From: Janthinobacterium sp. TND4EL3
GTDB taxonomy: Bacteria; Pseudomonadota; Gammaproteobacteria; Burkholderiales; Burkholderiaceae_D
Length of the DNA: 64,000 nt
Assembly (NCBI RefSeq): GCF_900156175.1
Contig: NZ_FTMV01000002.1
Coordinates: forward strand, 310,001-374,000
Direction: 5' to 3'
The notes beneath the pieces were generated by a model, which was not told the origin of the DNA, did no database searches, and worked only from the letters and a program-made list of their open reading frames with translations. The position numbers were made by a program, and so were the translations under genes. Every line of letters starts with the position of its first letter. Position 1 is the stretch's first letter. This document shows positions 8,064-18,112 of this stretch, piece by piece.

Positions 8064-9395
8064 ATGATGGTCCAACGCACCCCTTCCCCGAATGACCTCG
8101 AGCCGATCGAGCGCGCCAGCAAGGATGAACTGCAGGCGCTGCAGCTCGAACGCATGAAATGGACGCTCAAGCACGCGTATGACAACGTGCCCCATTACCG
8201 GGCAGCTTTTGACGCAGCGGGCGTGCATCCGGACGACCTGAAGTCGCTGTCCGACCTGGCGAAATTTCCGTTCACCGATAAAAAAGTCTTGCGCGACAAT
8301 TACCCTTTCGGCCTGTTTGCCGTGCCGCGCGAGCAAGTGGTGCGCATCCACGCGTCCAGCGGCACGACGGGCAAGGCCACGGTGGTCGGCTACACGCAGA
8401 ACGACATCGATACCTGGGCCAACGTCGTGGCGCGCTCGATCCGCGCCGCAGGCGGGCGTTCGGGCGACATGGTGCACATTTCGTATGGCTACGGCCTGTT
8501 CACGGGCGGCCTGGGCGCGCATTATGGTGCCGAGCGCCTGGGCTGCACCGTCATTCCCATGTCCGGCGGACAGACGGAAAAGCAGGTGCAACTGATCCAG
8601 GATTTCAAGCCGTCCATCATCATGGTCACGCCCTCGTACATGCTTAACATCGTCGAGGAATTCACGCGCCAGGGACTGGACCCGGCCGAATCGTCGCTGA
8701 AGGTCGGCATCTTTGGCGCCGAGCCCTGGACGGACGCCATGCGTTCGGAAATCGAGACGCGCGCCGGCATCGATGCCGTCGACATCTACGGCCTGTCCGA
8801 AGTGATGGGGCCTGGCGTGGCTTCCGAATGCATCGAGAGCAAGGATGGTCCTGTCATCTGGGAAGACCATTTTTACCCGGAGATCATCGATCCGGAAACG
8901 GGCGAGGTGCTGCCCGACGGCGAAGAGGGCGAACTGGTCTTCACTTCACTGTCAAAGGAGGCGCTGCCTGTCATCCGCTACCGCACGCGCGACCTGACAC
9001 GCTTGCTGCCACCCACCTCGCGCTCCATGCGGCGCATTGGCAAGATCACGGGACGTTCCGATGACATGCTGATCATCCGCGGCGTGAACGTCTTCCCCAC
9101 GCAGATCGAAGAGCTGATCCTCAAAATGCCGAAGCTGGCGCCGCAGTACCAGCTGGTGGTTACGCGCGACGGCCACCTCGACAAGCTCGAAGTCATCGCC
9201 GAGCTGCGCATCGACCTGACCTCCACCATCTCGGCCAGCGAAACGGATGCGCTGGCGCGTGAACTGGAACACCGCATCAAGACGCACGTGGGCGTGAGCA
9301 CGCGCGTGCGCCTGGTGGCCGCTGCCGGCATCGAACGCACCCTGACGGGCAAAGCACGCCGCGTGGTCGACCAGCGCCCGAAGATTTTCTCCTGA
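8064..9395 (+). CDS. paaK: PaaK, phenylacetate-CoA ligase
   Basis: This adenylate-forming ligase makes phenylacetyl-CoA from phenylacetate, ATP and CoA, the entry step of the pathway. The phosphate-binding loop SSGTTGKATVVGYT and the later YGLSEVMGPG and YRTRDLTRLLPP motifs are those of PaaK. It has 443 residues from the first ATG after a GAGGAG ribosome site. A second ATG at 8067 is equally placed, and the in-frame start at 7965 is rejected. paaJ follows after 22 bases. Confidence 0.96.
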   Translation: MMVQRTPSPNDLEPIERASKDELQALQLERMKWTLKHAYDNVPHYRAAFDAAGVHPDDLKSLSDLAKFPFTDKKVLRDNYPFGLFAVPREQVVRIHASSGTTGKATVVGYTQNDIDTWANVVARSIRAAGGRSGDMVHISYGYGLFTGGLGAHYGAERLGCTVIPMSGGQTEKQVQLIQDFKPSIIMVTPSYMLNIVEEFTRQGLDPAESSLKVGIFGAEPWTDAMRSEIETRAGIDAVDIYGLSEVMGPGVASECIESKDGPVIWEDHFYPEIIDPETGEVLPDGEEGELVFTSLSKEALPVIRYRTRDLTRLLPPTSRSMRRIGKITGRSDDMLIIRGVNVFPTQIEELILKMPKLAPQYQLVVTRDGHLDKLEVIAELRIDLTSTISASETDALARELEHRIKTHVGVSTRVRLVAAAGIERTLTGKARRVVDQRPKIFS

Positions 9396-9417
9396 TAGCC
9401 AGAACAAGGAAGCAAAC

Positions 9418-10623
9418 ATGAACGAAGCCTTTATCTGTGACGCCGTGCGCACCCCCTTCGGACGCTATGGCGGGGCGCTCTCCAGCGTGCGCGCCGACGA
9501 CCTGGGCGCGCTGCCGATCGCCGCGCTGATCGCCCGCAACCCTTCCGTCGACTGGTCCGCCATCGACGACGTGTTCTACGGCTGCGCCAACCAGGCGGGC
9601 GAGGACAACCGCAACGTGGGCCGCATGGCCGCGCTGCTGGCCGGCCTGCCTGCCGCCGTGCCGGGCAATACCATCAACCGCCTGTGCGGCTCCAGCCTGG
9701 ATGCCGTCGGCATGGCGGCCCGCTCCATCAAGGCGGGCGAGGCGGAGCTGATCATCGCCGGTGGCGTGGAAAGCATGACGCGCGCACCTTTCGTGATGGG
9801 CAAGGCCGACAGCGCGTTTTCGCGCGCGGCAAAAATCGAAGACACGACCCTGGGCTGGCGTTTTGTGAACGGCAAGATGAAGGCGCAGTACGGCATCGAT
9901 ACCATGCCGGAAACGGCGGAAAACGTGGCTGTGGAATTTGGCATCAGCCGCGCCGACCAGGACGCGCTGGCCTTGCGCAGCCAGCAGCGCTGGGCCGCCG
10001 CCAACGCGGCCGGCGTGTTTGATCGCGAAATCGTGCCCGTCGCCGTGCCGCAAAAAAAGGGCGAGCCGAAGATGGTGACGATGGATGAACATCCGCGTCC
10101 GGACACCTCGCTGGAAATGCTGGCGAAACTGAAAGGCGTGGTGAAAGCGGATGGCACGGTCACGGCCGGCAACGCCTCGGGCTTGAACGACGGCGCCTGC
10201 GCGATCTTGCTGGCGTCCGCCGCCGCCGTGGATAAATACAAACTGACGCCGCGCGCAAAGGTGCTGGGCATGGCCACGGCCGGTCTGGCGCCGCGCATCA
10301 TGGGCTTCGGTCCCTCGCCGGCGTCGCGCAAGGTGCTGGCGCAGACAGGACTCACCATCGAACAGATGGACGTGATCGAACTCAATGAAGCGTTTGCCGC
10401 GCAGGCGCTGGCCGTCACGCGCGACCTGGGCCTGGCCGACGATGCGTCCCACGTGAACCCGAATGGCGGGGCGATTGCCATCGGCCATCCGCTGGGCGCA
10501 TCGGGCGCGCGCCTGGTGATGGCCGCGCTGAACCAGCTGGAACGCACGGGCGGGCGCTATGCGCTGTGCACCATGTGCATCGGCGTGGGGCAGGGTATTG
10601 CTGTCGTCATTGAACGCGTATAA
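9418..10623 (+). CDS. paaJ: PaaJ, 3-oxoadipyl-CoA / 3-oxo-5,6-dehydrosuberyl-CoA thiolase
   Basis: This thiolase performs both cleavage steps of the pathway, giving acetyl-CoA and finally succinyl-CoA. The active-site Cys lies in NRLCGSSLDAVG, and the C-terminal catalytic residues lie in NPNGGAIAIGHPLGASGAR and CTMCIGVGQG. At 401 residues it is exactly the E. coli PaaJ length and aligns along its whole length. The PcaF paralogue would look similar, but the context decides for PaaJ. Confidence 0.94.
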   Translation: MNEAFICDAVRTPFGRYGGALSSVRADDLGALPIAALIARNPSVDWSAIDDVFYGCANQAGEDNRNVGRMAALLAGLPAAVPGNTINRLCGSSLDAVGMAARSIKAGEAELIIAGGVESMTRAPFVMGKADSAFSRAAKIEDTTLGWRFVNGKMKAQYGIDTMPETAENVAVEFGISRADQDALALRSQQRWAAANAAGVFDREIVPVAVPQKKGEPKMVTMDEHPRPDTSLEMLAKLKGVVKADGTVTAGNASGLNDGACAILLASAAAVDKYKLTPRAKVLGMATAGLAPRIMGFGPSPASRKVLAQTGLTIEQMDVIELNEAFAAQALAVTRDLGLADDASHVNPNGGAIAIGHPLGASGARLVMAALNQLERTGGRYALCTMCIGVGQGIAVVIERV

Positions 10624-10706
10624 AAAGTAAAACAACAAAAAAGGCGCAGGCTTGCAAAAAAGCGCCAACCATAATTGACCGTAGTGCCAACCTGGTGGAG
10701 ACCACA

Positions 10707-11858
10707 ATGATTGCCAATATCTTCAAGAAAACCCTGATCGCCGGCGTGCTGGCCATGACTGCCGCGGGCGCGTATGCGGCCGACAACATCAAGATCGGCT
10801 CCGTGCTGTCCGTCACGGGACCTGCCGCCTTCCTGGGCGACCCGGAACTGAAGACCCTGCAGCTGTATATCGAGAAAATCAATGCGGCCGGCGGCGTCCT
10901 GGGACGCAAGCTGGAACTGGTGCACTACGACGACGGCAGCGACGCGGCCAAGGCCAACGGTTTTACCAAGCGCCTGATCGAGTCGGACAAGGTTGATGTG
11001 CTGATCGGCGGCACCACCACGGGCGCGACGATGGCGATGGCGCCGCTGGTGGACCGCGCCAGCATGCCGTTCATCTCGCTGGCGGGCGCCGTGGTCATCA
11101 TCGATCCGGTCAAGAAATGGGTCTTCAAGACGCCGCATACGGACCGCATGGCGGCCGAGAAGGTGTTCGAGGACATGAAGAAGCGCGGCATCAGCAAGGT
11201 GGGTCTGCTGTCGGAAACGAGCGGCTTCGGCGCCTCGGGCCGTAAGGAGTCGCAGATCGTCGCTTCCAAATATGGCATCACCCTGGTGGCCGATGAAACC
11301 TACGGCCCGAAAGACACGGACATCACTGCGCAGCTCACGCGGATCAAGAATACGGCCGGTGTGCAGGCCGTCTTCGTGTTCGGCCTGGGCCAGGGCCCGG
11401 CCGTCGTGACCAAGAACTACGGCCAGCTGGGCATGGCCGCGCTGCCGCTGTACCAGTCGCATGGCGTGGCGTCGGACGAATACCTGAAGCTGTCGGGCAA
11501 GGCTGCCGAAGGCGTGCGCCTGCCGACACCTGCCCTCTTGATCGGCGCCATGCTGCCCGACAGCGACGCGCAAAAGGCCGTCGTCGTCGGCTACGACAAG
11601 ACGTATAAGGACCGCTACAAGATCGATCCTTCGACCTTTGGCGGCTATGCGCTCGACGCCCTGAACCTGTCGGTGGACGCCATCAAGCGCGCCGGCGGCA
11701 CGGACCGCGAAAAAGTGCGCACGGCACTGGAACAGACCAAGGGTTTTGTCGGCACCACTGGTGTCTTCAACATGTCGGCCAAGGATCACATGGGCCTGGA
11801 TCTGTCGGCGTTCCGCATGGTGGAAGTGAAGAACGGCGAATGGCAATTGTCGAAGTGA
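10707..11858 (+). CDS. ABC transporter periplasmic substrate-binding protein (branched-chain amino acid type)
   Basis: This type I periplasmic binding protein of the LivJ/HAAT class has a Sec signal peptide (MIANIFKKTLIAGVLAMTAAGAYA) and then IKIGSVLSVTGPAAFLGD, the usual ligand-binding entry. The ATG at 10707 follows GTGGAG at a good distance. It begins a five-gene importer set between paaJ and paaY, so phenylacetate or a related aromatic acid is the likely ligand. This is inferred from position, as the family also binds amino acids and amides. Confidence 0.88.
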   Translation: MIANIFKKTLIAGVLAMTAAGAYAADNIKIGSVLSVTGPAAFLGDPELKTLQLYIEKINAAGGVLGRKLELVHYDDGSDAAKANGFTKRLIESDKVDVLIGGTTTGATMAMAPLVDRASMPFISLAGAVVIIDPVKKWVFKTPHTDRMAAEKVFEDMKKRGISKVGLLSETSGFGASGRKESQIVASKYGITLVADETYGPKDTDITAQLTRIKNTAGVQAVFVFGLGQGPAVVTKNYGQLGMAALPLYQSHGVASDEYLKLSGKAAEGVRLPTPALLIGAMLPDSDAQKAVVVGYDKTYKDRYKIDPSTFGGYALDALNLSVDAIKRAGGTDREKVRTALEQTKGFVGTTGVFNMSAKDHMGLDLSAFRMVEVKNGEWQLSK

Positions 11859-11930
11859 TGTAAGCCAGAGTACCTGCGCGAGGCCACCCTCGAAGGCGGC
11901 CCGCGCATCGCCGAACATAATGGAGACACC

Positions 11931-12809
11931 ATGGAAGTCGCTCAATTTCTACAATTTCTGTATTCCGGGATGACGGTCGGTTCCGCCTACGCGCTGGCGG
12001 CGCTGGGCTTTACCATCATCTACAACACCAGCGGCGTGATCAATTTCGCGCAAGGCGAATTCATCATGCTGGGCGGGATGCTGGCCGCCGTGATGTCGGC
12101 CGCCGGCGTGCCGCTGCCGCTGGCCATCATCCTGGCCGTCATCGCCACCGGCATCGTTGGCCTGCTGATGGAAAAGACCGTGATTGAACCGGCGCAAAAC
12201 GCGCAGGTCATCACCCTGTTGATCATCACCATCGGTGCTTCACTGGTGCTGCGCGGCCTCGTGCAAATTTGGCTGGGCAAGGATACGCACTCGCTGCCGG
12301 CCTTCTCGGGTGACGCGCCGATCGAATTTTTTGGCGCCAGCCTGCTGCCGCAAAGCCTGTGGGTGCTGGGCGTGACCGTCGTCATCGTGCTGGTGCTGGG
12401 CTGGTTCTTCGGCCGCACGCTGATGGGCAAGGCCATGCTGGCCACCTCGCACAACAAGCTGGCCGCGCAACTGGTGGGCATCAATACGCGCAAGGTGCTG
12501 CTGTTCTCGTTCGGCCTGTCGGCCCTGCTGGGCGCGGCGGGCGGCATTCTCGTCGCGCCGATTACGTACACGTCCTATGACGCGGGCATCATGCTGGGCC
12601 TGAAAGGCTTCGTCGCCGCCGTATTGGGTGGCCTGGGCGGCGGCGCGGGCGCGATTGCCGGAGGCCTGATCCTTGGCATCGCCGAAGCCATGACGGCCGG
12701 CTACATCTCGTCGGCCTACAAGGACGCCGTGCCGTTCGTGCTGATTTTATTGATCCTGTTCTTCTTGCCGCAAGGCTTGTTTGGCGCTAAAAATTCGGAG
12801 CGTGTATGA
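11931..12809 (+). CDS. ABC transporter inner-membrane permease, LivH type
   Basis: This 292-residue LivH-family permease starts with FLYSGMTVGSAYALAALGFT and carries the family motif NTSGVINFAQGEFIMLGG. Many hydrophobic helices run to the end. The last four bases overlap the next permease gene (ATGA), which suggests coupled translation. It would form the channel with the LivM-type partner for the substrate delivered by the upstream binding protein. Confidence 0.93.
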   Translation: MEVAQFLQFLYSGMTVGSAYALAALGFTIIYNTSGVINFAQGEFIMLGGMLAAVMSAAGVPLPLAIILAVIATGIVGLLMEKTVIEPAQNAQVITLLIITIGASLVLRGLVQIWLGKDTHSLPAFSGDAPIEFFGASLLPQSLWVLGVTVVIVLVLGWFFGRTLMGKAMLATSHNKLAAQLVGINTRKVLLFSFGLSALLGAAGGILVAPITYTSYDAGIMLGLKGFVAAVLGGLGGGAGAIAGGLILGIAEAMTAGYISSAYKDAVPFVLILLILFFLPQGLFGAKNSERV

Positions 12810-13789
12810 AGAATTTCCTTACCCGTTCGCGCCATGGCGGCTTGCTGGTGCTGGCCCTGGTGCTGGCCATGCTGCCCCTGTTCCTCAGCAATGCGTTTTA
12901 CTATGACGTGGCGATCCGCATCGCGCTGAACGCCATCGTCGTCATCGGCCTGAACCTCTTGATGGGCTATACGGGCCAGATCAGCCTCGGTCACGCGGGC
13001 TTCTATGGCCTGGGCGCGTATGCGTCGGCCGTGCTGACCACGCACTATGGCTGGCCGCCGCTGGCCGCCCTGGCCGCCGGCGCCGTCGCCACGGGCCTGC
13101 TGGCGCTGCTGCTGGCCCGTCCTGTGCTGAAACTGAAAGGTCATACCCTGGCCATGGCGACCCTGGGCCTGGGCATCATCATTTCCATCGTCATCAACAA
13201 CGAGACGCAATGGACGGGCGGGCCTGACGGCATTGGCGTCTCCGCCTTCAGTGTCGCCGGCCTGGAAATCGCCGGTGAAAAATCATGGTATCTGGTGAGC
13301 GCGGTACTGCTTTTGCTGGTGACATGGCTGGCCCTGAACCTGATCGATTCGCCTGTCGGCCGCGCGCTGCAGGCCATCCACGGTTCGGAAGTGGCGGCCC
13401 GCGTGGTCGGCGTCGATACAACGCGCTTCAAGGTGCGCGTGTTCGTGCTGTCGGCCGTCATTGCCAGCATCGCGGGCAGCATCAGCGCCCATTACATCGG
13501 TTTCATCACGCCCAACCTGGCCGGCTTCTTCCACTCGATCGAGCTGGTGACGATGGTGGTGGTGGGCGGCATGGCGTCGATCTTCGGTTCCATCATCGGC
13601 GCAGCGCTGTTGACGATCCTGCCGCAGTTGCTGTCCAGTTTTGAAGGCTGGGAAACGGTGGTGTTCGGCGTGATCCTGATGGCGACCATGATCTTCATGC
13701 CCAAGGGGCTCGTGCCGAGCCTGGCCAGCCGTTCGCGCAAGCGTTCTGCTACGCTGAAAGCACCGCCTCAATCTGCACAGGAGGCGTGA
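12806..13789 (+). CDS. ABC transporter inner-membrane permease, LivM type
   Basis: This is the second permease (327 residues). It carries the family stretch LNLLMGYTGQISLGHAGFYG and the later RALQAIHGSEVAARVVGVD, which corresponds to the EAA-like cytoplasmic loop. Its start overlaps the LivH-type gene by four bases, and the ATP-binding gene begins one base after its stop. Confidence 0.93.
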   Translation: MKNFLTRSRHGGLLVLALVLAMLPLFLSNAFYYDVAIRIALNAIVVIGLNLLMGYTGQISLGHAGFYGLGAYASAVLTTHYGWPPLAALAAGAVATGLLALLLARPVLKLKGHTLAMATLGLGIIISIVINNETQWTGGPDGIGVSAFSVAGLEIAGEKSWYLVSAVLLLLVTWLALNLIDSPVGRALQAIHGSEVAARVVGVDTTRFKVRVFVLSAVIASIAGSISAHYIGFITPNLAGFFHSIELVTMVVVGGMASIFGSIIGAALLTILPQLLSSFEGWETVVFGVILMATMIFMPKGLVPSLASRSRKRSATLKAPPQSAQEA

Positions 13790-13790
13790 G

Positions 13791-14546
13791 ATGCTGACGA
13801 TCAAAAACCTGAGCAAGAGCTTCGGCGGCGTGCATGCGGTGCAGGATGTCAGTTTCACCGTCAAGGAAGGCAATATCCATTCCGTGATCGGGCCGAACGG
13901 CGCCGGCAAGACGACCCTGTTCAACCTGATCACCGGTGTCTACACGCCGACCAGAGGCGAGATCCTGCTCAATGGCGAGAACGTGGCCGCCATGTCGCCC
14001 GATGCGCTGGCGCGGCGCGGCATGAGCCGCACCTTCCAGAACCTGCAGGTGTGCATGAACATGACAGCCATCGACAATGTGATGGTGGGCGCGCACCTTC
14101 GCCTGAACCAGAACCTGTTCGCCTCCATGCTGCGTTTGCCTTCCGTGCGCCGCGCGGACGCGGCTTGCCGCGACGAGGCGGCGGGCCTGATGGAATTTGT
14201 CGGCGTGGGCCGGCATATTGATGACGAGGCCGGGCAGATGTCGTATGGCGCCTTGAAACGCCTGGAGATCGCCCGCGCGCTGGCTGCCAAGCCGAAGGTG
14301 CTGCTGCTCGATGAACCCGCCGCGGGCTTGAACCACACGGAGACGGGCGAGATCGAAGCCCTGATCCGCAAGGTGGCGCAATCGGGCGTGACGGTGGTCC
14401 TCGTCGAACATGACATGAAACTGGTGATGAATCTGTCGGACCATATCCTGGTGCTCGACTATGGCAAGAAGCTGGCCGAAGGGACCGCCGCCGAAGTGCG
14501 CGCGAATCCCGACGTGGTGGCGGCATACCTGGGAGTGGCGGCATGA
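13791..14546 (+). CDS. ABC transporter ATP-binding protein, LivG type
   Basis: This 251-residue ATPase has Walker A GPNGAGKTTLFN, signature MSYGALKRLEIARAL, Walker B KVLLLDEPAAG and the LivG-typical SRTFQNLQ. The signature reads SYGALK where most LivG have SYGxQR, a small departure. It overlaps the LivF-type gene by four bases. It powers the same importer. Confidence 0.94.
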   Translation: MLTIKNLSKSFGGVHAVQDVSFTVKEGNIHSVIGPNGAGKTTLFNLITGVYTPTRGEILLNGENVAAMSPDALARRGMSRTFQNLQVCMNMTAIDNVMVGAHLRLNQNLFASMLRLPSVRRADAACRDEAAGLMEFVGVGRHIDDEAGQMSYGALKRLEIARALAAKPKVLLLDEPAAGLNHTETGEIEALIRKVAQSGVTVVLVEHDMKLVMNLSDHILVLDYGKKLAEGTAAEVRANPDVVAAYLGVAA

Positions 14547-15277
14547 TGAAGATGGAAAAACCTCAAGCGCCGCTGGTGCTCGATATCGCCGGCCTGACCA
14601 GCCATTACGGCCGCATCCAGGCCCTGCACGGCATCGAACTGCAGGTGCGCCAGGGCCAACTGGTGGCGCTGGTGGGCGCGAACGGCGCCGGCAAGACGAC
14701 CTTGCTGCGGGCGATTTCCGGCGTGCAGCCGATCAGCGCCGGCAGCATCGTCTTCGCCGGCCAGGACGTCAGCCGCATGAGCGCCGACAAGCGCGTGCGC
14801 GCCGGCATCTGCCAGGTACCGGAAGGGCGGCAAGTGTTCGGCCCCATGACGGTGGAAGACAATCTGCGTCTGGGCGCCTTCACACGCCCCGCGCAGGACG
14901 TGGCGGGCGACATGGAGCGCATGTACGGCCTGTTCCCGATCCTGAAGGAAAAGCGCCTGCTGCTGGCCGGCACGCTCTCCGGTGGACAGCAGCAGATGCT
15001 GGCCATGGCGCGCGCGCTGATGGGCCGCCCTCAACTGCTGTTGCTCGACGAACCGAGCATGGGCCTGGCGCCCCTCCTGATCGCGGAAATCTTCCGTATC
15101 GTCGCCGAACTGCGCGACCAGGGCATTACCATCTTCCTCGTCGAGCAGAACGCGCACGCGGCCCTGTCGATTGCCGACGTCGGCTATGTGATCGAGACGG
15201 GCGCCATCATATTGTCCGGTCCCGGTCCCGAATTGCTGCATAACGAGCAGGTACAAAGCGCCTATCTGGGCATGTAA
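14543..15277 (+). CDS. ABC transporter ATP-binding protein, LivF type
   Basis: This is the second ATPase of the importer (244 residues). It has Walker A GANGAGKTTLLR, the LivF-typical CQVPEGRQVFGPMTVEDNL, signature LSGGQQQMLAMARAL and Walker B LLLLDEPSMGLAP. The start is MMK or MK, where the first ATG overlaps the preceding stop. paaY follows after nine bases, so the importer is transcriptionally embedded in the paa operon. Confidence 0.94.
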   Translation: MMKMEKPQAPLVLDIAGLTSHYGRIQALHGIELQVRQGQLVALVGANGAGKTTLLRAISGVQPISAGSIVFAGQDVSRMSADKRVRAGICQVPEGRQVFGPMTVEDNLRLGAFTRPAQDVAGDMERMYGLFPILKEKRLLLAGTLSGGQQQMLAMARALMGRPQLLLLDEPSMGLAPLLIAEIFRIVAELRDQGITIFLVEQNAHAALSIADVGYVIETGAIILSGPGPELLHNEQVQSAYLGM

Positions 15278-15286
15278 GGAGTCTGT

Positions 15287-15901
15287 ATGGTCAAAGTCTA
15301 CGAAATCAACGGCGTCACCCCCGTCGTCCACCCCAGCGCCTATGTGCATCCGTCGGCCGTGCTGATCGGCGACGTGATCGTCGGTCCGCGCTGCTATATC
15401 GGTCCGCTCGCCTCGATCCGCGGCGACTTCGGCCGATTGATCCTGGAAGAGGGGGCGAACCTGCAGGACACGTGCGTCATGCATGGCTTCCCCGGCTGCG
15501 ACACGGTGGTCGAAGTCGACGGCCATATCGGCCATGGCGCCGTGCTGCACGGCTGCCGCATCGGCCGCAACGCGCTCGTCGGCATGAACGCCGTGGTGAT
15601 GGATAACGCCGTCATCGGCGAGGAATCCATCGTCGCCGCCATGAGTTTCGTCAAGGCGGGCATGGTCGTCGCGCCGCGCAGCATGGTCGTGGGCACGCCC
15701 GCCAAGATCATCCGCGCGCTGACCGACGATGAAATCAAATGGAAAAGCTCGGGCACGGGCCAGTACCACGAACTGGCCGTGCGCTCGATGCAGACGATGC
15801 GCGAGGTGGAAGCCCTGACGCAAGTCGAGGCGAACCGCCAGCGCCTCAATTTCGAATCGGCCTTGCCGCTGCATTTGCACAAGAACGCCGCCGCGCAATA
15901 A
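15287..15901 (+). CDS. paaY: PaaY, hexapeptide-repeat thioesterase of phenylacetate metabolism
   Basis: This 204-residue left-handed beta-helix protein of the gamma-carbonic-anhydrase-like family has hexapeptide repeats (for example [17 protein letters not shown] and [20 protein letters not shown]). PaaY is known as a thioesterase that removes blocked CoA adducts in the pathway. The C-terminal helix after [16 protein letters not shown] is typical of PaaY rather than CaiE. It is preceded by AAGGAG. Confidence 0.93.
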   Translation: MVKVYEINGVTPVVHPSAYVHPSAVLIGDVIVGPRCYIGPLASIRGDFGRLILEEGANLQDTCVMHGFPGCDTVVEVDGHIGHGAVLHGCRIGRNALVGMNAVVMDNAVIGEESIVAAMSFVKAGMVVAPRSMVVGTPAKIIRALTDDEIKWKSSGTGQYHELAVRSMQTMREVEALTQVEANRQRLNFESALPLHLHKNAAAQ

Positions 15902-15916
15902 ACCATATGAGCGTAG

Positions 15917-15952
15917 GTCGGATCAGCGGGGCTGCGCCTCGCGTCATCCGAC
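15917..15952. repeat. REP-like inverted repeat between paaY and paaZ
   Basis: GTCGGAT (15917-15923) and ATCCGAC (15946-15952) flank 22 bases of GC-rich sequence. The outer TAGGTCGGAT and its partner belong to the same type as the element at 21746-21771 (GTTGGATTA with TAATCCAAC). Elements of this TAGGYYGGAT type are scattered between genes in many proteobacteria. No T-tract is present. Confidence 0.55.
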
Positions 15953-15994
15953 ACCACCAACGTCACCAACACCCTCGTTTTACGGAGAAACCAC

Positions 15995-18046
15995 ATGGCT
16001 CACATATCCACCCTGCAAAGCCTGATCGCCGGCCGCTGGCTGGGCGAAAGCGCCGCCGTGCCCCTGCACAGCGCCTTGAACAACCGCGTCATCTATCATA
16101 CGCACGCGGAAAAGATCGACTTCGACGAAGCCGTCACATATGCGCGCAAGACGGGCGTGCCTGGCCTGATGGCGCTGGATTTCCAGCAGCGCGCCGCGCG
16201 CCTGAAGGCGCTGGCCCTGTACCTGGTCGAGCGCAAGGAAGAACTGTATGCGATCTCGCACCTGTCGGGCGCCACGCGCGCCGACAGCTGGGTCGATATC
16301 GAAGGCGGCACGGGCACCCTGTTCGCCTACGCCAGCATGGGTAGCAACGAGCTGCCGTCGTCGAACGTCCTGCACGAAGGACCGGCCATCGCGCTGGGCA
16401 AGAAGGGCGGTTTCGCCGGCACGCATATCCTGGTGCCGCGCGGCGGCCTGGCCGTGCACATCAACGCCTTCAACTTTCCTATATGGGGCTTGCTGGAAAA
16501 ATTCGCGCCCAGTTTCCTGGCGGCCATGCCCTGCATCGCCAAGCCGGCCACGGCGACGAGCTATCTGACGCAGGCCGTCGTGCGCATGATGCATGAATCG
16601 GGCTTGCTGCCGGCCGGCAGTCTGCAGCTGGTGATCGGTTCCACGGGCGACTTGCTGGACCGCCTGAATGGCCAGGATTTCGTTACCTTCACGGGGTCCG
16701 CCGCCACGGCCGCCAAGCTGCGCACGAACCCGAATCTGATCGCCCAGTCCGTGCCGTTCAACGGCGAAGCCGATTCGCTCAATTGCGCCATCCTGGCGCC
16801 GGACGTCACGCCCGACGACGTGGAATTCGACCTGTTCGTCAAGGAAGTCGTGCGCGAAATGACGGGCAAGTCGGGCCAGAAGTGCACGGCCATCCGCCGC
16901 ATTATCGTGCCCGAGCACCTGATGGACGCCGTCGGCACGCGCCTGCGCGAGCGCCTGGCCAAGGTGGTGGTGGGCGATCCGTCCATCGACGGCGTGCGCA
17001 TGGGTGCGCTGGCCTCGAAAGAGCAGCAGAATGACGTGGCCGAGCGTGTCGCCACGCTGTCGCAGGGGAACGAAGTGGTGTTCGGCGCGGCCGACGGATT
17101 CAATCCGCTCGGCGAGGGCGCTTCGGATGGCAGCTTCTTCTCGCCGACCTTGCTGATGTGCCGCGACGCCTTCGGCAACGATGCCGTGCATGACGTGGAA
17201 GCGTTCGGCCCCGTCAGCACCATGATGGGCTACAAGGACATCGACGAAGCGCTGGCCCTGGCCGCGCGCGGCAAGGGCAGCCTGGTGAGCACCCTGGTGA
17301 CGCGCGATCCGAAGATCGCCGCGCGCGTGGTGCCGCAAGTGGCGGCCACGCATGGCCGCGTACATGTGCTTGAGCGCGTCGCTTCCGTCGATTCGACGGG
17401 CCACGGCTCGCCCCTGCCGCAGCTGAAGCATGGCGGCCCTGGCCGCGCGGGCGGCGGCGAGGAACTGGGCGGCGTGCGCGCCGTGCGCCACTACTTGCAA
17501 CGGGCGGCCGTGCAAGGCTCGCCGACCATGCTGGCGGCCATCACCGGCGAATACGTGCGCGGCGCGGACGTCAACGAAAGCCCGATCCACCCGTTCCGCA
17601 AGCACTTCGAGGACTTGAAGACGGGCGACTCGCTGCTCACGCACCGCCGCACGGTCAGCGAGGCCGACATCGTCGCCTTCGGCGGCATCTCGGGCGATTT
17701 CTTCTACATGCACTTCGACGAAATCGCCGCGAAGGAATCGCAATTCGGCAAGCGCATCGCCCACGGCTACTTCGTACTGTCGGCCGCCGCCGGCCTGTTC
17801 GTCTCGCCCGGCGTCGGTCCCGTGCTGGCCAACTATGGCCTGGACAACCTGCGCTTCGTCGCCCCCGTCGCCATCGGCGACACCATCCGCGCGCGCCTGA
17901 CGTGCAAGCGCAAGGTCGACCGCAACCGCAAGGATGTGTTTGGCGTAGGCCAGGGCGTGGTCGCATGGGACGTGCAGGTGACCAACCAGAACGAGGAACT
18001 GGTGGCCAGTTATGACATCCTGACCCTGGTGTCGAAGCGCGAATAA
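15995..18046 (+). CDS. paaZ: PaaZ, bifunctional oxepin-CoA hydrolase / 3-oxo-5,6-dehydrosuberyl-CoA semialdehyde dehydrogenase
   Basis: This is the ring-opening enzyme of the pathway. The N-terminal aldehyde dehydrogenase domain (to about residue 520) has the catalytic Cys297 in [10 protein letters not shown] and the cofactor-binding [12 protein letters not shown]. The C-terminal MaoC hydratase domain (about 535-683) has [18 protein letters not shown] and [13 protein letters not shown]. At 683 residues it matches E. coli PaaZ. It ends the catabolic block, just before a strong terminator. Confidence 0.96.
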   Translation: MAHISTLQSLIAGRWLGESAAVPLHSALNNRVIYHTHAEKIDFDEAVTYARKTGVPGLMALDFQQRAARLKALALYLVERKEELYAISHLSGATRADSWVDIEGGTGTLFAYASMGSNELPSSNVLHEGPAIALGKKGGFAGTHILVPRGGLAVHINAFNFPIWGLLEKFAPSFLAAMPCIAKPATATSYLTQAVVRMMHESGLLPAGSLQLVIGSTGDLLDRLNGQDFVTFTGSAATAAKLRTNPNLIAQSVPFNGEADSLNCAILAPDVTPDDVEFDLFVKEVVREMTGKSGQKCTAIRRIIVPEHLMDAVGTRLRERLAKVVVGDPSIDGVRMGALASKEQQNDVAERVATLSQGNEVVFGAADGFNPLGEGASDGSFFSPTLLMCRDAFGNDAVHDVEAFGPVSTMMGYKDIDEALALAARGKGSLVSTLVTRDPKIAARVVPQVAATHGRVHVLERVASVDSTGHGSPLPQLKHGGPGRAGGGEELGGVRAVRHYLQRAAVQGSPTMLAAITGEYVRGADVNESPIHPFRKHFEDLKTGDSLLTHRRTVSEADIVAFGGISGDFFYMHFDEIAAKESQFGKRIAHGYFVLSAAAGLFVSPGVGPVLANYGLDNLRFVAPVAIGDTIRARLTCKRKVDRNRKDVFGVGQGVVAWDVQVTNQNEELVASYDILTLVSKRE

Positions 18047-18073
18047 GCTTTCCCGGCAAGAATGTCTACATCG

Positions 18074-18112
18074 GCGCCGCCCGCGATTTTTTGCGTGGGC
18101 GGCGCTTTTTTT
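18074..18112 (+). terminator. Rho-independent terminator after paaZ
   Basis: GCGCCGCCC (18074-18082) pairs with GGGCGGCGC (18097-18105). Three further inner pairs, one a G-T wobble, extend the stem. Seven T follow (18106-18112). The position 28 bases after the paaZ stop fits the end of the paa transcript. Confidence 0.9.

Noticed and set aside
10635..10670. Terminator after paaJ
   Set aside because: GGCGC and GCGCC can pair, but the loop is long and A-rich and no T-tract follows. The importer genes are probably read through.
15980..17764. 594-codon minus-strand frame
   Set aside because: It is antisense to paaZ, with no domain features.
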